From: UBA1181 sp045601045
Lineage (GTDB): Bacteria > Bacteroidota > Bacteroidia > Bacteroidales > Paludibacteraceae
Assembly: GCA_045601045.1 (NCBI GenBank)
Contig: JAZRZA010000011.1
Location: forward strand, 1 to 39,446
DNA length: 39,446 bases
Reading direction: 5' to 3'
The first letter of the stretch is position 1, and the number at the start of each line of letters is the position of its first letter. Positions 1 through 7,646 of this stretch are shown in pieces. The translations under genes and the position numbers were made by a program. The notes under the pieces are model-generated. The model was not told where the DNA came from. It searched no databases and was given only the letters and a program-made list of their open reading frames with translations.

Positions 1-135
1 CTGTCCGATAAAATGTGTACTTTTGCTCATCGTTTATGGGTTTTTGTGGTGAAAACAAAATAAACGAAAAGGCTGAACTTCCGCAAGGAAGATTCAGCCT
101 ATTTTTATGCCTATTCAAAAATGTTTAGCGGACAC
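1..135. mobile_element. IS end or MITE-like element with imperfect terminal inverted repeats
   Basis: The first 14 bases (CTGTCCGATAAAAT) and the reverse complement of positions 121-135 (GTGTCCGCTAAACAT) form an imperfect inverted repeat sharing the core TGTCCGnTAAA. Such ends resemble those of insertion sequences, and a rho-independent terminator lies between them, as expected at the 3' side of a transposase gene. No transposase reading frame is inside, so this is either the right end of an IS whose body lies left of the window or a short non-autonomous element. No target-site duplication can be tested because the left flank is missing. Confidence 0.4.
70..106 (+). terminator. Rho-independent terminator inside the IS/MITE-like segment
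   Basis: AGGCTGAA (70-77) pairs with TTCAGCCT (93-100). The stem continues inward as CTTCC-GCAA-GGAAG with one bulged A, and ATTTTT follows. The orientation suits a plus-strand gene ending left of the window, perhaps a transposase. Confidence 0.75.
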
Positions 136-146
136 CAATAAAAAAC

Positions 147-187
147 AAAAGAGGATGTATCTTTCTGAATCTGATACATCCTCTTTT
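147..187. terminator. Bidirectional terminator hairpin
   Basis: An 11-bp perfect stem, GAGGATGTATC (151-161) with GATACATCCTC (173-183), is flanked by AAAA on the left and TTTTTT on the right. It can therefore stop transcription from either strand. It lies just beyond the 3' end of the minus-strand RNA candidate and could be a second stop for it. Confidence 0.8.
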
Positions 188-193
188 TTAAAC

Positions 194-579
194 AAAAAAA
201 ACGGGTCACCTTCGCTGACTTAGAACTGAGTCGTTCGCCATTATTGGAGCCCCAACTTGATCCGCGATGTGCCTCGTCACGTGTCCCCCTAATCCAAAAC
301 TTTCAATGCTTAACGAACGATTCGAGCGGACGACGAGCACTGGGACTCGAACCCCCGACAACACCAAGAGGAGTCCTCAGACTACTAGAGCTACAGCCAC
401 ATATCACCGTATCTTAATGTTACTATCCGGTGACCCTTCAATTGCTACTCTTGTTTAACCGAAGCCTGTAAACTATAGAGCTTTCTGGAATCGAACCAGA
501 CACCAGTACTTTCGTACCAGCTGATCCTTCAACTCCGCATAGAGCGCAATACATATCCAATTGTTCTAACGAACTTGGT
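194..579 (-). ncRNA. Candidate structured non-coding RNA (~385 nt) with tRNA-like T-arm hairpins
   Basis: This segment has a strong promoter just upstream (584-615, minus strand) and ends in a run of eight U (forward A run 194-201), but it has no convincing reading frame. Seen on the minus strand: a 5' hairpin CCAAGTTC...GAACAATTGG (about 577-555); a GAAA-capped stem CTGGTAC/GTACTGG (about 522-505); a five-pair, seven-base-loop hairpin TCTGG-TTCGATT-CCAGA (about 502-486) identical in form to a tRNA T arm; a helix GGACTC/GAGTCC (about 376-343) enclosing a second T-loop-like GTTCGAGTC; and an 8-bp helix GGGTCACC (437-430) with GGTGACCC (210-203) closing a 235-nt domain just before the U run. 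I could not fold a complete tRNA: matching acceptor arms are absent. It does not show the universally conserved RNase P, SRP or tmRNA sequences. It may be a known Bacteroidales RNA family that I do not recognise, or remnants of tRNA genes. Confidence 0.6.
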
Positions 580-583
580 AATG

Positions 584-615
584 CAAATATAGCAAAATAT
601 CCATTATCGACAAAA
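584..615 (-). promoter_or_regulatory. Bacteroidales-type promoter for the ncRNA candidate
   Basis: On the minus strand, TTTTG (615-611) is followed after 19 bases by TATATTTG (591-584). This matches the Bacteroides primary-sigma consensus TTTG-n19-21-TAnnTTTG without a mismatch. The predicted start of transcription is near 579, downstream of the last gene of the giant-protein operon. Confidence 0.75.
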
Positions 616-642
616 TTATTTATCAATAACTTTTATGAAATA

Positions 643-2502
643 TTAATTTTTCTTCAACACATCGTACGATAGACCACTGTTCTCAGAGAAATTGGCCAAC
701 TTCTTATACATGCCAAGCCAATTATAGGTTTTACCATTGATCCACCTAGCCCTTTGGTAATTCTTAATCAGCTTGATACCAGTCTGTTGAACCTCCTCCT
801 CATTGATATACATCGGTTTGTAGGATCCACCATTCAGACCTTCGCTGAGGATGGTCGTCACTGGTTTCACCGGCAAGATATCGGACTCCATGTTCTCGTT
901 CACCAGGAAGCATGGCATTTTACCTCTTCTCAAGGCGATCTCTCTGCCGGATTTGTCATTTTGCATACGTTGCGGAAGGAAAGGGATCCAGTTAAAAGGA
1001 ACCTTCGTCTGCAACTTATACTTGAACGCGGCATGACTTCTGTCCAAATTGCGGGTTCCTTCAACATCGAATTCAACGACACCTGATTGAGTCGGCATCA
1101 TCTCCTCATTGTGCTTGTCGACAATTTCGCCAAGTCTCACCGCGCGGGTCTTTTGGTCAATGGTCGTACCACATCCGTCAGAAACGATAGACTCCACGCC
1201 CCAGATCATGTTAGCCATCTCGTCACGAAGTAGGTCTACCTGCTCAACAGGCTTACCCTCTATGGTGTTGACCAATTGAGGCGCATAGAACAAACCTTTG
1301 GCGATATCATTGGTTCCGTTCGCATTCGGTTCGTAAACATTATTCGAATAGAATGTATTTACTGAATTGTCCACACCTTTCTCCGTATTACAAATGACCT
1401 TGGTCTCTCCAAATGTGTCTTGGATCGAGATGTTCTCGACGGTGATGTATTTACCGACTTTGGTGTCGAACGGTATCATCATCCAATCATTGGAGTACAT
1501 CGTCGCGAACTTCATGAAAAGCTCGTTGGCGGCAGATTGTTGCTCCTCGGAGTTGCCCAAGTAGACCCTATGGTCTTCGAACTGCCAAAGACGCTTATTC
1601 GGAGCACCTTGGTAGGTGGCGATCGTAGGAAGAGACGAGATGGTAACTCTCTCGGTATCCTCCCTCTTTTGGGATTTGTTCACGGCGGTGCATCTGTCGA
1701 CAGTATGCCATGACACCCGACCTCCTTGGTAGCGGTCGCCTCTGAAAGTGCGGGATCCCGCATTCACACGGACGGTGTAACTGAGCTCTTGATTATTCCA
1801 ATTGCCGTTTTTACCTTCCGAACAAGGAAAATAGGTATGTTTGAACCACTCCTTATAGAGCAAATCCACCTTAGCGTTGGAGGATTTAACGCTTTCATAC
1901 AACGCCTTGCCGTCGAACGCTTTCCTTTTGAATGTATTCCGGAACTGACTCAAACGGTCGTTCAAAGCACGCTCACGCTCCGCAACATCCTTGTACTTAC
2001 ATTGCTCACGGTAACCGATCATCTCCTCATGCACTTCCCAATCCAATGGGAACATCTCCTTCAAGGAACACAACTTCTCCTGGCTGTATTGGCCATGTTT
2101 CCTCAACAGATTTACGTAATACATAGCGGATTCAATCTTCGCCATTAGATCAATGGTCGGGTTGACGCTCTCCGTCGCCGGTTCAATAGGATCCAGGGAA
2201 CAGTCTTCCTGGGTGAACTTGCACTTCACAGAGAGTGCGGTACCCGCATTGTTGGCACGGAACTCACCCATCTGCCATTGGCGGGAAAGCATCCATAACG
2301 GATCATAGACGCTGCACCTCAGGGACTCTGTCAAATCATCGCGGCGGGTTTTCGGCTCTACCCTTACGGGGAAACTGAACTGATCGATACTAAGCTTGTC
2401 GATCGCCTCCTTCGTCAACTGGATATTGTTCCCCTTGATTATATAATCCTTTATTCTCTCGGTCAGTTTGAATTCCAACGAGTTGTTATTCGTGTTAGCC
2501 AT
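643..2502 (-). CDS. Uncharacterised 619-residue protein, fourth gene of the DUF6603-associated cassette
   Basis: This is the last gene of the giant-protein operon; its ATG begins one base after the TAA of the preceding gene (TAATATG), so translation is probably coupled. No signal peptide or membrane segment is visible. Two blocks match a protein family I recall beside DUF6603 genes in actinobacteria and other phyla. One is near the N-terminus (residues 41-81: FPVRVEPKTRRDDL, then YDPLWMLSRQWQMGEF). The other is at the C-terminus (a GIKL-type stretch, then QRARWINGKTYNWLGMYKK). The middle is rich in aromatic residues and polar loops, with CxxD and W-rich segments but no catalytic motif I can name. 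Function is unknown. The conserved Trp/Arg-rich block suggests a structural or binding role, which is inference only. The family assignment is from memory and needs a profile search. Confidence 0.85.
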   Translation of the reverse strand: MANTNNNSLEFKLTERIKDYIIKGNNIQLTKEAIDKLSIDQFSFPVRVEPKTRRDDLTESLRCSVYDPLWMLSRQWQMGEFRANNAGTALSVKCKFTQEDCSLDPIEPATESVNPTIDLMAKIESAMYYVNLLRKHGQYSQEKLCSLKEMFPLDWEVHEEMIGYREQCKYKDVAERERALNDRLSQFRNTFKRKAFDGKALYESVKSSNAKVDLLYKEWFKHTYFPCSEGKNGNWNNQELSYTVRVNAGSRTFRGDRYQGGRVSWHTVDRCTAVNKSQKREDTERVTISSLPTIATYQGAPNKRLWQFEDHRVYLGNSEEQQSAANELFMKFATMYSNDWMMIPFDTKVGKYITVENISIQDTFGETKVICNTEKGVDNSVNTFYSNNVYEPNANGTNDIAKGLFYAPQLVNTIEGKPVEQVDLLRDEMANMIWGVESIVSDGCGTTIDQKTRAVRLGEIVDKHNEEMMPTQSGVVEFDVEGTRNLDRSHAAFKYKLQTKVPFNWIPFLPQRMQNDKSGREIALRRGKMPCFLVNENMESDILPVKPVTTILSEGLNGGSYKPMYINEEEVQQTGIKLIKNYQRARWINGKTYNWLGMYKKLANFSENSGLSYDVLKKN

Positions 2503-2503
2503 A

Positions 2504-5500
2504 TTATTCGCTGATTTTGTCTTCGTAACTAATTAATGGGAATATAGCGCTTGTCCATGGATGCTCTCTCAAATCATCGGGCTCCACCGCACGGCTCTTC
2601 ACCAAATGCATAGTGCTTCGGATGGTTCTGAGCAACATTTTCTCAGACCAGTGGTTTTTCTCCCCCTCTTTCGTGCTGACAGCCATGAGCAACGTCTGAG
2701 GTGCCTCCGCATCGGGTTGGTCGTAGTTGAAAGCCAAACCGGCTGTCTGCTCGTGGTATGGGATGCGTTCAATCCAATGGTCAAACACGATCGCGGCGAT
2801 CATAGGATTCTCGTCCTCTTCCGTTGGCAAATATTTCGGTTGAACCATGAGATAGGTGTTCGCGTCGTAGACAAACTCCTCGCTTTCGACTTCCTGACCA
2901 AGCCACATTCGCTTGTCTGCAACGGCATGGACAGGTATCTGCATCGGAACAACATCTGACTCATCTATTTCATTGAACTCCTGGAACATGCGTATCTGGT
3001 GGAAATACATCATCTGCTCGCTCACCTTGGACATTTCCGTGATATAACTGTTGATGGAGACATTGTCGGAACCCACGAAATAGTTACTTTTCTTCTGCTC
3101 ATTAAGCAATGCCAACGGCACATTTGCATCCGGTTGGAAGGAAGGGACCAACAACATGTTATTGACCAACATCTTCCTGATGGCATTCATGTAAGTTTGG
3201 ACATCCCTCTTCTCGCTCTTTTCGACGGTTTCCACTGCCTTCTCTCTTTTCTCTCGGATGTCTTCGTATATTTTCTTCATGCCATTAAAGAACGAACGTT
3301 GACTCTTCACCGCATCGTAGAACTCTCGCGTATCGTCAAACTTGGTGTTCGAATCGACAAGGAGATTCTCGGTAATAAAGTCCAATGCGGTCGTCTGTCC
3401 CATGGAGAAACACTTGAGCATCAACTCTACAGCCTCCTTCACGACTTGGTCAGGAACAGCTGTTCCCAAATCCTCTGTACCGATCAGATGACTGACATAT
3501 TGGTTATTAAAAATGTCAGACATGCGCTGGCAGATAAAATCGACACTCTCATGCGTCTTGTCGTACATGTCCTGAAGTGTAGCGTAGGTGGCCTTATCAT
3601 CCAGGCCGGTCTCCTTGACAAGGTCGCCATTCTTTAGCGCGTGGGCCTTGGCAAGCATCTCTCTAAGGTTGTCAAGGGTCATCTCGACCTCATCAAACGA
3701 CAACACGTCGTCATCCGCCTCCTCCGTATTTATGGTCATGTATTCACCATTGGTCATCCAATTCTTCAAGGTGAGGTATTTGACGAAGAGCGATTTGTTC
3801 GCAGAGAGATAAACCAATTCCGAAGCACTGACACCCAAACCCTTCATCGTCTCGGTGCGACGTAGACCATCCCTGCCATTCAAGACACACCCGATATTGG
3901 ATGTGCCACGCACGATCGTCTGGAGCCACTCTTCCACCTTAGGCTCCACCTTGGCCAAAAGAGCCGACTCATCGGTACGAGCTTTTGGATTTAGGACAAC
4001 TACAAGGTTGCCGTCGACTTGGGCACTGGCGATTGGAATCTCCGTCACATCCGGAAGCGGTATATTCTTCTCCTTATTGAGCGACTGGATCAATGCATCT
4101 ACAGCTTCGCGCTCTCCTTGCGTGAGTTTGTAAACCGCCTCCGACAACACGACGTCGGTCAAGGAGTCGTATTCCGACTGTACCTTGTCGATGATCGTTT
4201 TCAGAATGTTTCTCTTTTTGCTAGGGTCCTTCACGAACACTCCGTCATAGGAGAACTGCTTTGCCTTCACATCCTTTAGAAGACTCAATCCATTGATCAC
4301 GGTGATGTCGTTGTCGCTCACCTTCTGACCAGCTGCCACCTCCGAATTATTGACCATAGGATACCTCTTCCTTAGGGTGAAGATACCCTCGTCCATCTCT
4401 ACACCGGATTGCTTATATTCTTCGTGCATGAGTCGCTCGAGGTCGGTACCAAGTATCGTTCCTAGGGCAAGACCATTCTGGATACCCTCGATGATGCGGA
4501 TAGCGCTTCTCACCCTCTGCGAGGTAAGGCGGACATCCAGGTTGTAATCCTTCACGGTGTCAGTCTCGACCCTGTTCATGTAGGCACTTCTCATGACAGC
4601 TCCAGTAAGCGCATGATTGATGGAAGGAGCCAGGATATACTCGTCCTTCTTGTTGGAACTATTGGTCTCCTCCTCTTTGAGGTTAAATACCCATCCAAAC
4701 GTTCCAAGTCCGATTCTATGGTTCTTAGACGCAAGTCGATAATGAAGTTTATGGTTCAACAATCCCATCAGCCATGCATCCAAACGGTATGAGAAGAGGT
4801 CGAAGAACTCCAGAACGAGTCTCTTGATTTCGGCTTTGTCCATCTTGTTGCGACCAAGCTTCGCTTCCACCTTTTCCACTATTTTGGTGAAGTCCACGTG
4901 GTCCATATTGGCCGTGTATTGTGAATCGGACAGGATATCATCCTCCACTAATGGCACTTGGTCGTAGCCGTCTAGATATGACGCGATGCTTTTTGAGGTG
5001 ACATTCCTCTTGTATCTAGCGAAGATACCCTTAATCTCCTCCATCAGTTTATCGCCTTCTTCCGTCGAGTTTCCGCCAAATTTGAAGAATGAAGGTTTGA
5101 GCAGCAGTTCACCCTCTTGCTTAACGTAGGTCACCTTCTGGAAGAATGAGCTCACCGGCGTACTGCCGACCGCCTCCAAAAAGTCATCCGCATTCTTTCC
5201 GTCACCGCTGTACTGCGTCATATTGTCCGCCACATGGTTCCACTTGTCTACCAGGAACAGGAGTATATCCTTGATGACACCCATGATAGAGCTATCCTTG
5301 TGCTCCAATCTCTTGAAGTCGCAAATAGGCAATATACCGTATGGCTGGTTACCGATCCTCACCGGAGGGAATGCTCCGCGGGCGAGCACATCATCAGAAA
5401 GGAACTCCCTCAAAGTAGCGTTTCTCTTGAAGAGCTTCACTAAATTGTTATCCACGATGTCTATCAAGATGTTGTTCACCAACATTGCCTTGTGGATATC

Positions 5501-7636
5501 CTTATTAGGCGATTTTCCCTTCGGGTCCTTGAGATTGCCCAACACACTCTCTCTCAGACCGAACAACCGCTCGATACGGTACATATCCTCATCCTTGCCG
5601 ATCGGCGTCGGAGAGACGCAGTTGACAGCTTGGTGCTTGTACTTTTCAACCAAAGCCTCATCGGAGGTATCAAAATAGGCCTCATCCTCGCTTGAAAGGA
5701 TGTTGGTGGGTGTTCCGATCTTCAACAAGTCGTATCCGTCGGAACTATACATGTGGGACTCGAGCAAGCCAGTCAATATCTTCTCGCACTCATCCTCCGA
5801 CTCTTCGTTGACACCCAAGACGTAGAGAGAGTCGAAGGTGAACTTGTATTGATCGTTGTCTTTTCCCGAGGTAAACTCGCGAAGAGGGAGAGTGATGGCC
5901 ATACCCATCTTCTCGGCCATATCGTAATCGGTCATCCATCTGATGTTACCGCCCAACTTAACGAAATCTTCGTTGCTCACTTTCTCATCCACGGCGTGTT
6001 CGAGATCATTCATGTCCAATCCCAACTGAAGCGAATGCGGCAATTTATGTCCATATCTCGAGATGGTCAACTTCCTTCCATCCCTCAAACGCAGTTCAGC
6101 GTGAAGCACAAACCTATCTGGCAGAAGCTCGGTCGTAGGCACGGTGAACTCCCTCTCATCAGTGTCGACATAAGTCATAGGGAAGACATTCAAGATGTTC
6201 TCCTCAACCTCGGCGAAAAACTCCTCATAGCTTCTCTTTTCCAAACGGAAATCCTCCGCACGCTTGCTTAGAAGCGTGTAGTACTCCTTGGGGAAGGTCT
6301 TCTTGACAATCCATGCCGCCCTATAGGCAGGGAAATAGTCACATATGCCCAACCACAACGATTGGCGAACCTTCTCATCCGTCGCGAAGATGTATTTCAT
6401 CCAGAAATCACGACCTGTCAGGTATTCATTCTTGGAGAGGCGCTTTACCGTCTGCGTCACCGCAATGTCGTCCGGATAGATTCTCACGCAGAGGCACTTC
6501 TGGTTGCTTGTTTGTTTCAGACTCAAGCTTGGACGTTTCCAACTATTACAAATGCTCTTGTACGCCTCGCCGTTCAACGCTGGACTCTCCTGAACCAATT
6601 TTTTGATGAAATCACAGTGTTCATTGTATTTCACATAGGTGCGGTAAAGGTCAAATCTAAGCTTCTTGACAATGGTGCGATGTTGACCGGTTTGGATAGC
6701 CTTGGCCGTATATCGCATGATAAGGCCAGCGACGGTCGTGTAACGCAACGGAGATCCGATCTTTATGCCATTAAGAGTCGCTATGAATTTCTGCCTCATA
6801 GACTTGATGTCCACTCTCGTAATCACCTTATGCCTTTTTCTGGTCACGACTCCGTTATAATAGTCGACCAACTCATCAAAGCGCGCTTTCGCCTCCCGTA
6901 CAGAAGGCAGTACATAACTGTTGTTGCTTACCGAGCCATTATAGATGTCATACCCCTTAGGATTTAACTTGTTGGGCCATTTCTCTACCAACTTCTTGAA
7001 CCTAGTCTTCTGGCTATTATTCATAAAAGGGATAGCCTTCAACTCGCTATCGATGCCTTGCCAGAATTCCAAACACTGTTTAAGATGCTTGTGTCCAGCC
7101 TTGTACTTGGCAGTTTGCGAGAAATCGGACCCATTGGATTGGCGGAACTTTCCGTTGTAGGGAGGTTTTCTGCTCAATTGCCTCAATCTCTTCGTGTGGA
7201 GCTCTAATCTATCGAGGAAGCGGGTCGCATCATTGAACTTCATGCTATCGACCGAACCCACCCTTTCGACCTTGCCCACGAGGAGATCCCAATCGTCGCG
7301 CGTCTCCGCCTCTTCAGGAAGAATCTCCTTCATGGCGTTGAGCGTGTTAATGAGAATGACTTTGTCCTCCTTGTACAGGACATCAAGCTCGTCGACATCA
7401 TAGTGGAGCTTTCTGATTTTGTCTTTTATAGTGTCGGTCTTGCAGGCTTTGATGATTTCCCACGCAGACGCCAACACATAGTACACTCGCTCCGGTTCGT
7501 CGATCTGTTCGATGGTTTTGTTGTTGATGAACTTGGTCTCTAGACGTAGCGGCATCATCAAAAAAGAGGTGGTCACCTTCTTGGTGCTAATGTCGCTAGC
7601 TGTCAGTTTCTTTCTTATATCTTGGTTCTTCTCCAT
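2504..7636 (-). CDS. Uncharacterised 1710-residue protein, third gene of the DUF6603-associated cassette
   Basis: A very large soluble protein with no signal peptide or membrane helix. Landmarks, in order: an N-terminal MPLRLETKF-type block (about residues 28-36); helical, Lys/Arg-rich sequence to about 370; CLCVRIYPDDIAV (about 380-392) followed by AYRAAWIVKK; RIGNQPYGILPICD (about 760-773); SYRLDAWLMGLLNHKL (about 945-960) and the following GLGTFGWVFNL; APSINHALTGAVMRSAYM; and FNYDQPDAEAPQTLLMAV near the C-terminus (about 1634-1652). I recall this order of blocks from large hypothetical proteins in actinobacteria, cyanobacteria and proteobacteria, encoded next to a homologue of the second gene of this operon. 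It lies 10 bp after that gene and 1 bp before the fourth. No enzymatic motif is recognised and function is unknown. The intact frame over 5.1 kb shows it is under selection. Confidence 0.88.
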   Translation of the reverse strand: MEKNQDIRKKLTASDISTKKVTTSFLMMPLRLETKFINNKTIEQIDEPERVYYVLASAWEIIKACKTDTIKDKIRKLHYDVDELDVLYKEDKVILINTLNAMKEILPEEAETRDDWDLLVGKVERVGSVDSMKFNDATRFLDRLELHTKRLRQLSRKPPYNGKFRQSNGSDFSQTAKYKAGHKHLKQCLEFWQGIDSELKAIPFMNNSQKTRFKKLVEKWPNKLNPKGYDIYNGSVSNNSYVLPSVREAKARFDELVDYYNGVVTRKRHKVITRVDIKSMRQKFIATLNGIKIGSPLRYTTVAGLIMRYTAKAIQTGQHRTIVKKLRFDLYRTYVKYNEHCDFIKKLVQESPALNGEAYKSICNSWKRPSLSLKQTSNQKCLCVRIYPDDIAVTQTVKRLSKNEYLTGRDFWMKYIFATDEKVRQSLWLGICDYFPAYRAAWIVKKTFPKEYYTLLSKRAEDFRLEKRSYEEFFAEVEENILNVFPMTYVDTDEREFTVPTTELLPDRFVLHAELRLRDGRKLTISRYGHKLPHSLQLGLDMNDLEHAVDEKVSNEDFVKLGGNIRWMTDYDMAEKMGMAITLPLREFTSGKDNDQYKFTFDSLYVLGVNEESEDECEKILTGLLESHMYSSDGYDLLKIGTPTNILSSEDEAYFDTSDEALVEKYKHQAVNCVSPTPIGKDEDMYRIERLFGLRESVLGNLKDPKGKSPNKDIHKAMLVNNILIDIVDNNLVKLFKRNATLREFLSDDVLARGAFPPVRIGNQPYGILPICDFKRLEHKDSSIMGVIKDILLFLVDKWNHVADNMTQYSGDGKNADDFLEAVGSTPVSSFFQKVTYVKQEGELLLKPSFFKFGGNSTEEGDKLMEEIKGIFARYKRNVTSKSIASYLDGYDQVPLVEDDILSDSQYTANMDHVDFTKIVEKVEAKLGRNKMDKAEIKRLVLEFFDLFSYRLDAWLMGLLNHKLHYRLASKNHRIGLGTFGWVFNLKEEETNSSNKKDEYILAPSINHALTGAVMRSAYMNRVETDTVKDYNLDVRLTSQRVRSAIRIIEGIQNGLALGTILGTDLERLMHEEYKQSGVEMDEGIFTLRKRYPMVNNSEVAAGQKVSDNDITVINGLSLLKDVKAKQFSYDGVFVKDPSKKRNILKTIIDKVQSEYDSLTDVVLSEAVYKLTQGEREAVDALIQSLNKEKNIPLPDVTEIPIASAQVDGNLVVVLNPKARTDESALLAKVEPKVEEWLQTIVRGTSNIGCVLNGRDGLRRTETMKGLGVSASELVYLSANKSLFVKYLTLKNWMTNGEYMTINTEEADDDVLSFDEVEMTLDNLREMLAKAHALKNGDLVKETGLDDKATYATLQDMYDKTHESVDFICQRMSDIFNNQYVSHLIGTEDLGTAVPDQVVKEAVELMLKCFSMGQTTALDFITENLLVDSNTKFDDTREFYDAVKSQRSFFNGMKKIYEDIREKREKAVETVEKSEKRDVQTYMNAIRKMLVNNMLLVPSFQPDANVPLALLNEQKKSNYFVGSDNVSINSYITEMSKVSEQMMYFHQIRMFQEFNEIDESDVVPMQIPVHAVADKRMWLGQEVESEEFVYDANTYLMVQPKYLPTEEDENPMIAAIVFDHWIERIPYHEQTAGLAFNYDQPDAEAPQTLLMAVSTKEGEKNHWSEKMLLRTIRSTMHLVKSRAVEPDDLREHPWTSAIFPLISYEDKISE

Positions 7637-7646
7637 TGAAGTTTAT

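Noticed and set aside
267..458. 63-codon plus-strand reading frame
   Set aside because: It runs antisense to the RNA candidate and its translation looks like random low-quality sequence with no promoter of its own.
335..560. Two tRNA genes on the minus strand
   Set aside because: T-arm-like sequences are present, but I could not build matching acceptor stems, a proper D arm or a seven-base anticodon loop for either.
194..579. tmRNA or RNase P RNA
   Set aside because: There is no tag frame ending in ALAA, no conserved tmRNA ends, and no RNase P consensus such as GAGGAAAGTCC.
438..626. 62-codon minus-strand reading frame overlapping the RNA candidate
   Set aside because: It overlaps the promoter and the stable hairpins, and its translation has no recognisable domain or periodicity. 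RNA structure explains the segment better.
2999..3637. 212-codon plus-strand frame inside the 1710-residue gene
   Set aside because: It is antisense to a gene with clear conserved blocks. Long antisense frames here follow from codon bias. The same holds for 5753-6271, 6362-6967, 8904-9452 and 13025-13585.
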